Assembly: GCA_956465555.1 (NCBI GenBank)
Contig: OY101117.1
Coordinates: forward strand, 3,224,001 to 3,288,000
Length of the DNA: 64,000 bases
Reading direction: 5' to 3'
From: Nitzschia sp. pyKryTriq1
Lineage: Eukaryota > Bacillariophyta > Bacillariophyceae > Bacillariales > Bacillariaceae
The position numbers and the translations under genes are program-made. This document shows positions 38,701 to 47,935 of the stretch, piece after piece. The notes under the pieces are model-generated. The model was not told the origin of the DNA, did no database searches, and was given only the letters and a program-made list of their open reading frames with translations. The first letter of the stretch is position 1. Each line of letters starts with the position of its first letter.

Positions 38701-41700
38701 AGGAGGACGAAATGGTACGATTCGCGCCGCAGGCTGGTAGTCTCGCGGAGGCGTTGGGAATGGGGATCGACCCCTCATCTCGGGCGCCTCCAGTACGACC
38801 AATCGCGCCTCCAAAGACCAAGACTTACGACTCGAGAAACCAGGCATCGTACTCCGATAGTAGCCACTACGAAAGCGAGCAAGAAGAAAAACATCGAATT
38901 GCACCTCAGGCTGGCAGTTTGGCGGAGGCGTTGGGAATGGGAGTCGACCCCTCATCGCGGGCGCCTCCTGTGCGACCAGCCAAACCAACTCAAAGCTTGT
39001 TCGACACAGTTGTCAAGCGCGCGGTGGATATGCAGGGCGGAAAGATATCAGTCAGCCAGTTAGAGAAGCCTCAAAGTGGCAGCCTTGCTGCTGCACTTGG
39101 CATGGATATTGATCCGTCGTCCGGGTCTGCGCCGATCCGGAATTCCACACCGATGCCAATGCCAAGTGTGCCCAAGAAGAATCTGTTTGATGTTGTCTCC
39201 ACAGAAGCGCCTGAATCATCAAGGCCTTTCAAATCTGCTCAAGCTGGAAGTCTTGCCGCAGCCCTCGGAATGACGGTAGATTCGAGTATGGACGCCCCGC
39301 AAGTTCGTCATATCGCACAACCGAGCGTAGCTTCGAGCAGACCAAAGAAAAACCTGTTTGAGTCTGTGATGTCGAATGCAGTCGCTAATTTCAATCCTGC
39401 GCGATCGGTCGAAGCAAAAAGTAAAGCCCAAGCTGGAAGTCTGGCAGCTGCTCTAGGAATGGGTGTAGATTTCGCGCAGGATGCGCCTCCAGTTCGTTCT
39501 GCTGCGTCTACAGGTGTGCCAAAGAAGAATCTATTTGACATTGTCTCTCCAGAAGCTCCTGAATCGTCAAAGTCAGTTGGATCGGCTAAACCTGGAAGTC
39601 TCGCTGCAGCTCTCGGAATGACGGTCGATTCGAGTATGAGCGCCCCGCAAGTTCGTCAAGTTGAACCGACAGATGCCCCTCCGAGCGGATCCAAGAAGTC
39701 GCTGTTTGGTGCTGTGATGACGAATGCAGTCGCCGCCTCAAAGCCAACGCGATCCAATGAAGCGAAGGCTCAGGCGCAAGCCGGAAGCTTGGCAGCAGCC
39801 TTGGGAATGCGCGTGGAAACCTCGCCAGAACCTCCAGCGCCTTCTCCAATGGCCTCTCAGGCTCATGCTGGAAGTTTGGCAGCTGCCTTGGGCGTACCCG
39901 TGTCCACCTCGTCAATGCCTCCAGCACGTCCGTCGATGGCTTCCCAGGCGCAAGCCGGTAGTCTCGCTGCAGCTCTGGGAATGACGGTCGATTCGAGTAT
40001 GAGCGCCCCGCAAGTTCGTGAAGTTGAACCGACAAATGCCCCTCCGAGCGGATCCAAGAAGTCGCTGTTTGGTGCTGTGATGACGAATGCAGTCGCCGCC
40101 TCAAAGCCAACGCGATCCAATGAAGCGAAGGCTCAGGCGCAAGCCGGAAGCTTGGCAGCAGCCTTGGGAATGCGCGTGGAAACCTCGCCAGAACCTCCAG
40201 CGCCTTCTCCAATGGCCTCTCAGGCTCATGCTGGAAGTTTGGCAGCTGCCTTGGGCGTACCCGTGTCCACCTCGTCAATGCCTCCAGCACGTCCGTCGAT
40301 GGCTTCCCAGGCGCAAGCCGGTAGTCTCGCTGCAGCGCTCGGAATGACGGTCGATTCGAGTATGAGCGCCCCGCAAGTTCGTGAAGTTGAACCGACAAAT
40401 GCCCCTCCGAGCGGATCCAAGAAGTCGCTGTTTGGTGCTGTGATGACGAATGCAGTCGCCGCCTCAAAGCCAACGCGATCCAATGAAGCGAAAGTCCATG
40501 CACAAGCCGGAAGTTTGGCAGCTGCCTTGGGCGTACCCGTGTCCACCTCGTCAATGCCTCCAGCACGTCCGTCGATGGCTTCCCAGGCGCAAGCCGGTAG
40601 TCTCGCTGCAGCTCTGGGAATGACGGTTGAGTCGACGTCAAACGCAGCACAAGTGGGTCAGGTGGAACCATCAAACAGACTCTCAAGCGAACCTAAGAAG
40701 AGCCTTTTTGACACTGTGATTTCGAAGGCAGCGAATGCTACGAGTAAATCATCTGCTGAGTCGTCAATGGCCATGCCGCCTCAAGCGGGCAGTCTTGCCG
40801 CTGCCTTGGGAGTTAGCATCGCTTTTGCGACTCCAGTACCTCGTCCAAATCAAACACCCACGACACGAGGAGTCTCAAGCCAACCGCAGTCTGGCAGCCT
40901 AGCAGCTGCTCTAGGTATGGTTGTGAAAACCTCGCCGCCGGGATCCCCACCTGTCGTTTCACCCCTTCCATCAATGACACCCAATGTCGAACCACGTGCC
41001 CAAGCTGGAAGCTTGGCTGCGGCACTCGGAATGCCCGTTGACACAAATACCCCTACTGCTGTCCGCCCGGGCAATGGCGTTGCAACAAAGCAACAGCCTT
41101 CTCAGCCAATCATGAATGGAAGCCTTGCCGCAGCGTTGGGAATATCTGCATCTGCAGAGAGCAATGGAATGGCTCAGGAAGACTCTCAGATTTGGGCTGG
41201 AAGCCTGGCCGCAGCGTTGACTGGAATGAATGCTGACTCTTCAGCCAAAGCTCTTCCCGGACGTCAAAGCAAGACTCCAACAGGGAAGAAAAGCAGTCTG
41301 TTCGATACTGTGATTCAAAGTGCTGCTGGTGCAACCAAGCAAGGCAAGAGCCTAAAAAAGAAACAACAGCAGCAACCTCAGACAGGAAGTCTGGTGGCAG
41401 CGCTTGGCGTATCCGTGAAATCAACGTCAAGCAACTCACCAACGACTTCTAATAAGACAGATATGCCAAGCGTTGACACTATTCCTAAGCAAAGAAAGCC
41501 CTTGAAGAAAAAGAAACAGAGGCGGGAAGAGCCGACCAAGACTGCACCTTTGATCACAAGTCCAAAACCCATTCCAAATCCTCAGCCAATGTCTGCAGTA
41601 GAAGCTCGTGGAACTGGTGTCGCTGCAGATGACAGGATCCCAAAGAAGAGCACCAAGAAGCCAAAGAAGCAAACGCAAGCCGATATTGCAGCAGCACAGA

Positions 41701-44700
41701 CCATGTCCGCCGTCCAAGCTCGTGCGGGAAGCATCGCTGCGGCTCTGGGCCTACCGATGGCATCCGCTGAAGCTCCTCCGAAGAAGGACGTCGAAAAGCT
41801 GCAGCAGCAAGCAAAGACCCAAGCCGACTTTGCAGCAGCACAGACCATGTCCGCCGTCCAAGCTCGTGCGGGAAGCATCGCTGCGGCTCTGGGCTTACCG
41901 ATGGCATCCGCTGAAGCTCCTCCGAAGAAGGACGTCGAAAAGCTGCAGCAGCAAGCAAAGACCCAAGCCGACGTTGCAGCAGCACAGACCATGTCCGCCG
42001 TCCAAGCTCGTGCGGGAAGCATCGCTGCGGCTCTGGGCTTACCGATGGCATCCGCTGAAGCTCCTCCGAAGAAGGACGTCGAAAAGCTGCAGCAGCAAGC
42101 AAAGACCCAAGCCGACGTTGCAGCAGCACAGACCATGTCCGCCGTCCAAGCTCGTGCGGGAAGTATTGCTGCGGCTCTGGGCTTACCGATGGCATCCGCT
42201 GAAGCTCCCCCGAAGAAGGACATCGAAAAGCCTCAGCAGCAAACACAAACGGCAACACAGACCATGTCCGATGTACAAGCTCGTGCGAATAGTATCACTG
42301 CAGCTTTGGGTCTCCCAGATCAATCAGGTGGCAGCATCGAATCTAGCTCCACGAGTAGGAAGGCGGGTCAACGAAAGAAAAACCTGTTCGCTGCTTTGGC
42401 AGAAGAGTCGTCTGATAGTGCTATGCAGAGCTCGGGGCTGTCACAAGATTCAAGTGCATCTACAGCTAGAAAACCTAAATCCAGCCACAGGAAAAGTCTA
42501 TTCGAGCCAGTTGACCCTGAACCATCGACCTTGTCTGAAAAAGAGAGCGCACGAGAATCTAGCGGGGCTGCCACGCAGCAAACTTCTACTACCAGCGGCT
42601 CTGATCCTGACCGAGAAGCCAAATCTCGCCCGGCATCTAAAAAGGGGAATATTTTTGATGCTACCAGCTCCGATCCTGATCGAGAAGCAAAATCACGTAC
42701 TACTCAACAGAGGAGCTCCACGTCTAAGAAAGGAAATATCTTCGATGCTGCACTCGGAAAGACAAAGACTCAGTCACCACAGATGCCTGCTGAGACACCA
42801 ATCCAAGCCCGGACCTTTATGCCGCAGCCGGTGACGACAGAAGAAAAACGAGCTCACAAGGAAAAGGCTATGTCGCGGCTAGATCGGATCAAAGCTAAAG
42901 CCATCAAGTCTGCCAACAAAGAACTTGGGGTAGACGAAATGGCACTAGCATCTGCGATGGGAATGAAAAGTGCGCAGCCATCAGGCAATGCGACCACGAC
43001 TCGAGGCGAATCTGCCCAAGGCTCAGATCCATCTGAAGCGGAGCAAATGAAAAATCTCGCCGCAAGCCTTGGTCTTCCAGCGTCTTTCTTTGGTGCACCC
43101 ACGTCACCCACTTCACCAACCAGGAAAAAGAAAAGCTTACTTGAGTCTGCAGTCCGTGACGTTTCCGTCGGTAAAAAGGCAACGCCGAAAATGGCAAGGT
43201 TGACCGAAGGTGACGAGGAAGATGGGGCCTCTACTGATGCCCCCTCTGCTGATTTTCCAATTGATCACGAGCCAAGCTCTGCCGTGTCTGTACAGGACAC
43301 TGCGGCCGATCTCCCTTCTCGTGTGCTTCCAAATAAGGAGCGAACTTTCAAGCCACAGCCGATAACTGCAGAAGAGAAACGAGCTGATAAGGAGCAAGCG
43401 ATGTCGAGGCTTGAACGTATCAAGGCTAAAGCGCTCAAGTCCGCACAGAGAGAACTTGGGGTCGATGTTGACGGGCTCGCGAGTGTTATGGGAATGAATC
43501 CAATGAAGACAGAAAGTGCCAAGAACAAAGCCAAACCTGTACCAACAACACAAGCCGCGGAAGAGGAGGCAGAGCAAATGGAGCTTCTTGCTGAAAGTCT
43601 AGGCCTTCCTCCTTCTTTTTTTGGTATTGTTCACCAGAACCAGGCCAAGAAGAATGCAACGCCCAGCAAGCCTGACAGGCAGCAGGATGCAACCCCAGCA
43701 ACTCCAGTTGCGGCGCCCGTAGCCCCTGAAACGGCTCTAGTCACCCCTGGCTCTCTTGCGTACTCAGAAAAGAATGAGCAAGCCGAGACATCCATGACTT
43801 CTCAATCACTGAGCGGGGAAATTGAAGATGGTGTTGAATTGGATAAAGAAATGGCGAAGGACATGATTGCTGAAGATACGTCAAAGGCTTTCTTGGAGGC
43901 AACAAAGAAGCTCAGCATGGGCATCTCTGAAGTCCAGGTAGGAGTAAATGAAGTGATGAAAGAACTTTGTATGACAAGAGGAGAGATTGGGCAAAACTCC
44001 GGCATTACTGAGGTACAGTCAGGTCTCAAACAGCTGACGGACGAGATCGCCAACGCTCGCGGAGAAATTTCGGGCGTCAAGCTCGCTCTTGCGTCCATGG
44101 AAGGCAAGCTTGATGCATTGACTCCTATTGTCGTCTCTAAAGTGGAACCGACATTGGATGTTGCCGAAACCGAAAAGTCGATGAAGGCAGCGTTGGCCGA
44201 ATTCGAAGCAAAGGCCGAGGGTGCCACTGCCTACAGCAAATCCCTCGAGGAACAGCTAATGAAAAAGACCAATTCTTATTCCGAAAAGCTTTCGCAACTT
44301 CACGAGCAGCTTGTCACGCATGAACGCGAGGTGTCGGAGAAGGCTGAAACCATCAAGCGACTTGAAGCAAGTGCCGGAGGAGAAGCGCAGGCCCAGGAAT
44401 TCGTAGCCAATCGATGGTCTGAGACGGAGAATCGTCTTCTACAGGCGTGCAACGAGATCCAAGCATTCCGTTCGCTGCTAGCACAAGAATACGAAGAAAT
44501 CAAACTACTCAAGAGCTCACTGGACGAAGAGCGGTTGGCTCTGATCTCGAGTCGACTCGAAGTCTTTGATGCTGATTCGCTCAGTACCGTCAGCGCATCC
44601 AAGGATGATCTCAACGACGAAGACAATCTGGCAACACTTACGTCGGCAGCCATTCTTAATATTCAGCGAAAGCTTCAACTCGAAGGGCAAAGACGAAAGA

Positions 44701-47618
44701 CGCTTACAGCGCGACTGAAAGCTAAGAGGAAGAACCAGCGAAAGGCCATCATCGATTCATCGAAGCTCCAGGACAAATTGGTGGTCAAACTCGATGAAAA
44801 GGCAGCCGAGAGGGCGTCACCAAACGAGAAGTTCACATTTGAGGCAAAATATGCCGAGGACAAAATCGATCAAAAGGCAGGAAAGATCGAAGAGGCCGTA
44901 TCCGAGGGAATTAACACAGTCCACGGGGATGAGCCAAATGCTGATAATACAGGGGAAGCTCCTGCAGCGATGCACGAAGATGCGGATATCGAGACTGAAG
45001 ATGCACTTGGGTTCGTGAATACGACGCGAGGTGAGGAACTCGCAATTTATCCAGGCGCCGAAGCAACTGATGCAGATCCTGCGACCGAAGCCTCAGACAG
45101 CGGTTCTCTAGCTGTCACCACTGCGGCATCACAGGTACCGGTCGATTCTTTGACTGATATTGCCCAGCCAGCAGACGCCTCTGAGTTGGAACAAGAATTA
45201 CCCAAGGCCGCATCAGAACATGCTTCATCTTCGGAGACAGATGGTGACATCATGCCGGTCCAGGCTGCTCAGCGAGACGGAGAAGTGACCGAGGGTATCA
45301 TCCCACGCGAGATTGGTTCGACTGACGAGTGTCTTGGTGAGAAATCGATTGTCAAGACTACAGAATCCGACTCTGAGGCCGAAAAGTTGATGATCGCAGT
45401 ATTGGAAGAAAATACACACCCGGCTGCAACTCAAGCCGAAGAAAGCGAACCACATGCGGCTTCTGACAAAACGGAGGATGCAGTGGCCGAGAATCCGATC
45501 GAGGTACAACGGGCCGAGGAGACACCCGAATCAAAAGAAGAATTAGAAGTGCTAGCAACCAAGCCTGAAACTTCAACCGAAGCCCAAGAAGCGGAACCAA
45601 GAGATATTGCCGAGACCAAGGCGGAGATACCAGACGTCGGAGATAAACTCCAGACACCAGAAGATGCACAAGCCCTAGTGGGCGAAACAATGGTAGAAGT
45701 GGCAGCAGCAGAGGATGATGATGTTGCTGTGGACGATTCCATTGTAGCAGAATCGCAAGAGGACAGCAGCACCAAGGAGGCCGTGGCCGTTGAAGAGGGA
45801 AAGTCGGTGATTGTTTTGGTAGAAGCTGACAAGCCAGCGCCACCGGAAGAACCGAATCCCAGTTCCCAAAACGAGAAATCTCCAGCGGCTTCGGAAGAGC
45901 TCAAAGAGAGCGATGACCACCCTATACCTGTGCAAGATGAGTTTGTGTTACTGGCTGCCGAGGCACCCGAGTTGGTGGAGGAGCCTGCAGCTGTAGCCAA
46001 CCAAGTTGTCGAAGTCGAAAGTTCGGTCCTTGATGAGACTATTGGTGCAACGGAGCCCGTATTACTGACTGCCGAGGCACCCGAGGCACCCGACGTGGCG
46101 GCGAAGCCTGCAGTTCTAAATAAGCATGTTGCCGAAGCCGAAAGCCCTGTCGTTGATGAGACTATTGGTGCCACTGAGGATGTACAAGTGAAAGATGAGC
46201 CCGTACTACTACCCGAGCCAGTGGAGGGGCAGGTTACCGAAGCCCAAAGCTCGGTTCTTGATGAGCCTATTGTTGCCACTGAAGAATCGGAGGAAGAGTC
46301 TGGAGTGAAAACCGATGACATTGATGCCTCTCCTACAGCTGTTGAAATTGATATAGAGGAGATGATCGTCCCTCCCGAACAATTCGAATCGGTCGCTGTC
46401 GAGGCTGATATCACCGCTCCCGAGCAATCCGAGTCGGCGGAAGGTCTTGCAACTGAGGCAAAGGAAATCGAGGACGCCGTCTTGCCGCGATCGACAACTG
46501 AAGAGTCAGTTCCTGCTGAGCCACCTGTTGTAACTGAGGAGCCCGTGTCCGTAGCAGAACCTGAGGTCATGTTGGATCAACCCGATGATGTTGCCTCGTC
46601 TCCCGAGGCACCTGGTGCCATCGCAGCCAAAGAATCTGAAACTTTGGTCCAGGAAGATGTCCAAGAAGTGTCCGCAGTACTTGAAACCGAGAAAACACAA
46701 GAAGGCGCCGAAGACTCTCCCAAAGAAGAAGAAGACACGTTATTGGTGGAAGTATCGCATATTCCAGAAAGTGTTCGCGCCGCACCAGCATTAATCGACG
46801 ATGATGCGTCCACAGACACACCTTTGACTTCGAACAAGGAAAAGACAGAAGGTTCGCCGCTGACTGGGGCTGCTAAACAAGAAAATGAAACCTTACAAGC
46901 TACTAAGCGTTCCGTTGCCCCGCCACCACCCGATTACCCGCCAGAAGACAAGGAGGATGACACTTCTGCATCAATGTTGGCCGCTTTTGGCTTTATCCTT
47001 CTCTGCTCTTTTGCTTCGTATGTTACCTACGTTGGATCGGGCAGTCCTGTTAACTCTACACCCTTTGTGACAACTGGAGAACCAAAAGAGGCACCAGTTG
47101 TGGCTCCCACGAACGAAGGCCGCAATGTCGTGCCAGTAGACGATGCAGCAGCTCCAGCTTCCTCACCGGAAGGAGAGAAGCGACTGCGTTCTGCTCAAAA
47201 GCGTAGCGCTGCACTCAAGAAGAAGCTGACCATAAATCAGGAAATCAATACGTCCGGCAGCGAGTACAAGAATTACGAAGTCCCGTTGATGGCAATGTCA
47301 TTTGTGAACATTCGAGACGACCAACGTGTTGATATCTTGGATGGAGATGACGACTCTCGATCCAGCGATGGAAGTACTGGGTCTGGAACGTCGTCGCGAG
47401 CCAGCGACTCTTCCGAATCGTCCATGGAAGACTTCAACCCGCTGCCGGCACCTCACGCCGACCTCTTTGCGCCAAGCTTGACCGTATACCACCTTTCGCA
47501 GCAGCCATCCCAATCACGAGAAGCAAGAAAGGCCGCTCGAAGGAGATACAGAAAGAAATTCATTGAGGGTCTGAACTCAATCCTGAAGAAGGAACTTGAA
47601 GACGACTACTGGATGTAA
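35760..47618 (+). CDS. Giant repeat protein B (SLA-LGM repeat family) with coiled coil and membrane segment, 3,952 residues
   Basis: A single 11.9-kb open frame without introns from ATG 35760. The N-terminus is acidic/Ser-rich and collinear with protein A: QYSYEMAKN versus FYTYEMNKN, ERKRGIGRSKSAD versus ERQRGVRRSKSAD. An ERIKAKAIKSANKELGVE helix lies at residues 267-302, then about 40 SLA-LGM units run to about residue 2190. The last of these are a diverged GSIAAALGLPMASAEAPPKK form. Two more helix motifs (about 42860 and 43396) and two LGLP[AP]SFFG motifs (about 43050 and 43595) follow. A long coiled coil spans residues about 2690-3010 (for example EKLSQLHEQLVTHEREVSEK). A Glu/Val/Ala-rich acidic stretch (3080-3720) precedes one membrane segment (MLAAFGFILLCSFASYVTYV, residues about 3739-3758). 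A basic C-terminal part ends FIEGLNSILKKELEDDYWM. No signal peptide is seen, so the N-terminal bulk is probably cytosolic. Function unknown; a membrane-linked scaffold is an inference. Confidence 0.88.
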   Translation: MYRAQPWSSTSGEGSTSEDMSGSHSEDYSSDDDEGGPSSLEYSDNASLKGMPYLAQKTPRQRGKGGELVENTPMTADMSSESTSGSEDDGAVTPKVNLTSSRMQAITQGSNGRQSQQYSYEMAKNYAATRYAPASSKSGRSSSKNEAPRQQSSSAKKSKKTPSERKRGIGRSKSADTGSLLSSYSYEEQNEDNEILSQALGMKPAFVAPSGMQEKFQRRASLSAVEPLGRAKRRSSLVSTYLAPAMEAAAPVAAPVDEERAAKMAEKEKVMERLERIKAKAIKSANKELGVEQGKLAAVMGMGSNAPTMLATKSQGRQQSMEQRRVSAASSGSSGSKGLFQEAIKNIRVEDTETESEDDDSAQEDQDTPSFAAQPNSLAAALGMSIDPSSSAPPVRERGVKLRPIAAKGAQTVSVQPNSLAAALGMSVDLSSSGPSIGQSSIQASRSIPPQSNSLFAALGIATDPMPSVHVRNEVKTLSDSESDYSSDDEKRMTGFQPQVGSLAEALGMVVDPSSRAAPVRQIGDRFSAEREFARPTTAKPAEQSSTSHGGPRFLPQAGSLAEALGISVDPSSRAPVIRYNDKAHVSVASTQDITPDTSDSSFPVNTTGIFLRQAGTLEDAIGMSDSSSQASEVSDESADGDMVRFAPQPGSLAEALGMGIDPSSRAPPVRPIKEKVVMSEPPKIKTYDSQSETSCSGSSDDESEEDEMVRFAPQAGSLAEALGMGIDPSSRAPPVRPIKEKLSTSSLPVPSATKSVDSRSEASYSGSSEYDSEQDEMVRFAPQAGSLAEALGMGIDPSSRAPPVRPINAKSSTNNLPVPSATKSVDSRSEASYSGSSDDESEEDEMVRFAPQAGSLAEALGMGIDPSSRAPPVRPIKEKLSTSSLPVPSATKSVDSRSEASYSGSSEYDSEQDEMVRFAPQAGSLAEALGMGVDPSSRAPPVRPINAKSSTNNLPVPSATKSVDSRSEASYSGSSDDESEEDEMVRFAPQAGSLAEALGMGIDPSSRAPPVRPIAPPKTKTYDSRNQASYSDSSHYESEQEEKHRIAPQAGSLAEALGMGVDPSSRAPPVRPAKPTQSLFDTVVKRAVDMQGGKISVSQLEKPQSGSLAAALGMDIDPSSGSAPIRNSTPMPMPSVPKKNLFDVVSTEAPESSRPFKSAQAGSLAAALGMTVDSSMDAPQVRHIAQPSVASSRPKKNLFESVMSNAVANFNPARSVEAKSKAQAGSLAAALGMGVDFAQDAPPVRSAASTGVPKKNLFDIVSPEAPESSKSVGSAKPGSLAAALGMTVDSSMSAPQVRQVEPTDAPPSGSKKSLFGAVMTNAVAASKPTRSNEAKAQAQAGSLAAALGMRVETSPEPPAPSPMASQAHAGSLAAALGVPVSTSSMPPARPSMASQAQAGSLAAALGMTVDSSMSAPQVREVEPTNAPPSGSKKSLFGAVMTNAVAASKPTRSNEAKAQAQAGSLAAALGMRVETSPEPPAPSPMASQAHAGSLAAALGVPVSTSSMPPARPSMASQAQAGSLAAALGMTVDSSMSAPQVREVEPTNAPPSGSKKSLFGAVMTNAVAASKPTRSNEAKVHAQAGSLAAALGVPVSTSSMPPARPSMASQAQAGSLAAALGMTVESTSNAAQVGQVEPSNRLSSEPKKSLFDTVISKAANATSKSSAESSMAMPPQAGSLAAALGVSIAFATPVPRPNQTPTTRGVSSQPQSGSLAAALGMVVKTSPPGSPPVVSPLPSMTPNVEPRAQAGSLAAALGMPVDTNTPTAVRPGNGVATKQQPSQPIMNGSLAAALGISASAESNGMAQEDSQIWAGSLAAALTGMNADSSAKALPGRQSKTPTGKKSSLFDTVIQSAAGATKQGKSLKKKQQQQPQTGSLVAALGVSVKSTSSNSPTTSNKTDMPSVDTIPKQRKPLKKKKQRREEPTKTAPLITSPKPIPNPQPMSAVEARGTGVAADDRIPKKSTKKPKKQTQADIAAAQTMSAVQARAGSIAAALGLPMASAEAPPKKDVEKLQQQAKTQADFAAAQTMSAVQARAGSIAAALGLPMASAEAPPKKDVEKLQQQAKTQADVAAAQTMSAVQARAGSIAAALGLPMASAEAPPKKDVEKLQQQAKTQADVAAAQTMSAVQARAGSIAAALGLPMASAEAPPKKDIEKPQQQTQTATQTMSDVQARANSITAALGLPDQSGGSIESSSTSRKAGQRKKNLFAALAEESSDSAMQSSGLSQDSSASTARKPKSSHRKSLFEPVDPEPSTLSEKESARESSGAATQQTSTTSGSDPDREAKSRPASKKGNIFDATSSDPDREAKSRTTQQRSSTSKKGNIFDAALGKTKTQSPQMPAETPIQARTFMPQPVTTEEKRAHKEKAMSRLDRIKAKAIKSANKELGVDEMALASAMGMKSAQPSGNATTTRGESAQGSDPSEAEQMKNLAASLGLPASFFGAPTSPTSPTRKKKSLLESAVRDVSVGKKATPKMARLTEGDEEDGASTDAPSADFPIDHEPSSAVSVQDTAADLPSRVLPNKERTFKPQPITAEEKRADKEQAMSRLERIKAKALKSAQRELGVDVDGLASVMGMNPMKTESAKNKAKPVPTTQAAEEEAEQMELLAESLGLPPSFFGIVHQNQAKKNATPSKPDRQQDATPATPVAAPVAPETALVTPGSLAYSEKNEQAETSMTSQSLSGEIEDGVELDKEMAKDMIAEDTSKAFLEATKKLSMGISEVQVGVNEVMKELCMTRGEIGQNSGITEVQSGLKQLTDEIANARGEISGVKLALASMEGKLDALTPIVVSKVEPTLDVAETEKSMKAALAEFEAKAEGATAYSKSLEEQLMKKTNSYSEKLSQLHEQLVTHEREVSEKAETIKRLEASAGGEAQAQEFVANRWSETENRLLQACNEIQAFRSLLAQEYEEIKLLKSSLDEERLALISSRLEVFDADSLSTVSASKDDLNDEDNLATLTSAAILNIQRKLQLEGQRRKTLTARLKAKRKNQRKAIIDSSKLQDKLVVKLDEKAAERASPNEKFTFEAKYAEDKIDQKAGKIEEAVSEGINTVHGDEPNADNTGEAPAAMHEDADIETEDALGFVNTTRGEELAIYPGAEATDADPATEASDSGSLAVTTAASQVPVDSLTDIAQPADASELEQELPKAASEHASSSETDGDIMPVQAAQRDGEVTEGIIPREIGSTDECLGEKSIVKTTESDSEAEKLMIAVLEENTHPAATQAEESEPHAASDKTEDAVAENPIEVQRAEETPESKEELEVLATKPETSTEAQEAEPRDIAETKAEIPDVGDKLQTPEDAQALVGETMVEVAAAEDDDVAVDDSIVAESQEDSSTKEAVAVEEGKSVIVLVEADKPAPPEEPNPSSQNEKSPAASEELKESDDHPIPVQDEFVLLAAEAPELVEEPAAVANQVVEVESSVLDETIGATEPVLLTAEAPEAPDVAAKPAVLNKHVAEAESPVVDETIGATEDVQVKDEPVLLPEPVEGQVTEAQSSVLDEPIVATEESEEESGVKTDDIDASPTAVEIDIEEMIVPPEQFESVAVEADITAPEQSESAEGLATEAKEIEDAVLPRSTTEESVPAEPPVVTEEPVSVAEPEVMLDQPDDVASSPEAPGAIAAKESETLVQEDVQEVSAVLETEKTQEGAEDSPKEEEDTLLVEVSHIPESVRAAPALIDDDASTDTPLTSNKEKTEGSPLTGAAKQENETLQATKRSVAPPPPDYPPEDKEDDTSASMLAAFGFILLCSFASYVTYVGSGSPVNSTPFVTTGEPKEAPVVAPTNEGRNVVPVDDAAAPASSPEGEKRLRSAQKRSAALKKKLTINQEINTSGSEYKNYEVPLMAMSFVNIRDDQRVDILDGDDDSRSSDGSTGSGTSSRASDSSESSMEDFNPLPAPHADLFAPSLTVYHLSQQPSQSREARKAARRRYRKKFIEGLNSILKKELEDDYWM
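37686..38970 (+). repeat. 207/414-bp tandem array in giant gene B
   Basis: About seven units encode EDEMVRFAPQAGSLAEALGM and DPSSRAPPVRP plus a SATKSVDSRSEASYSGSS spacer. Neighbouring 207-bp units alternate in sequence (SDDESEED versus SEYDSEQD), and the 414-bp doublet is repeated almost exactly, showing that amplification was of the doublet. Confidence 0.9.
39619..40625 (+). repeat. 363-bp tandem array in giant gene B (2 full units plus internally deleted third)
   Basis: ATGACGGTCGATTCGAGTAT starts at 39619, 39982 and 40345, a 363-bp spacing (121 residues, three SLA-LGM units). The third copy lacks about 120 bp (one SLA-LGM unit, the MRVETSPEPPAPSP one) in frame. Confidence 0.9.
41676..42245 (+). 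repeat. 144-bp tandem array in giant gene B (4 units)
   Basis: CAAGCCGA followed by (A/G/T)TTGCAGCAGCACAG begins at 41676, 41820, 41964 and 42108. Each 48-residue unit encodes AAAQTMSAVQARAGSIAAAL and GLPMASAEAPPKKD. The last unit is shortened and diverged. Confidence 0.92.
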
Positions 47619-47935
47619 ATCCATGCGTCACGACGCTTGAACGTGGAAAAAGGAGTCTTTCAGAAGATTTGAAAGAAATATTTTGTGTTAATGTGAAAAA
47701 AATTTGAAAACAAGAACAATTGAAAAATAATGTACAATAGGGGATACTACTACTACTACTACTACTACTACTAGTAAATAGATGTTGTATCATGACACTA
47801 CTAACAGTTAGTTAATTTTTTCGTCGAGCCGCAAGTAGTAGTTTGGTAATATTTTTTTTTAGAGGAGCTACTCGAGGAACAAGCGAGAGTTCTTGTCGCT
47901 GCCATCGACGATCCGATCCAGAGCTTTCCATTTTC
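47619..47935. other. Intergenic region with (TAC)n microsatellite
   Basis: Convergent 3' flanks of giant gene B and the HemW-like gene. A run of about nine TAC/ACT triplets lies at 47744-47773. No gene. Confidence 0.65.

Noticed and set aside
41608-42834. 408-codon plus frame, and 234- and 213-codon minus frames at 41554-42258
   Set aside because: Off-frame readings of the 144-bp array and adjacent coding sequence of giant gene B.
45431-46570. 379-codon Ser/Thr-rich minus-strand frame
   Set aside because: Antisense of the Glu/Val/Ala-rich region of giant gene B, whose codons read as Ser/Thr/Gly in reverse.
47744-47773. (TAC)n run as a telomere or centromere signal
   Set aside because: Short trinucleotide microsatellite in a 3' intergenic region; not a telomere-type repeat.
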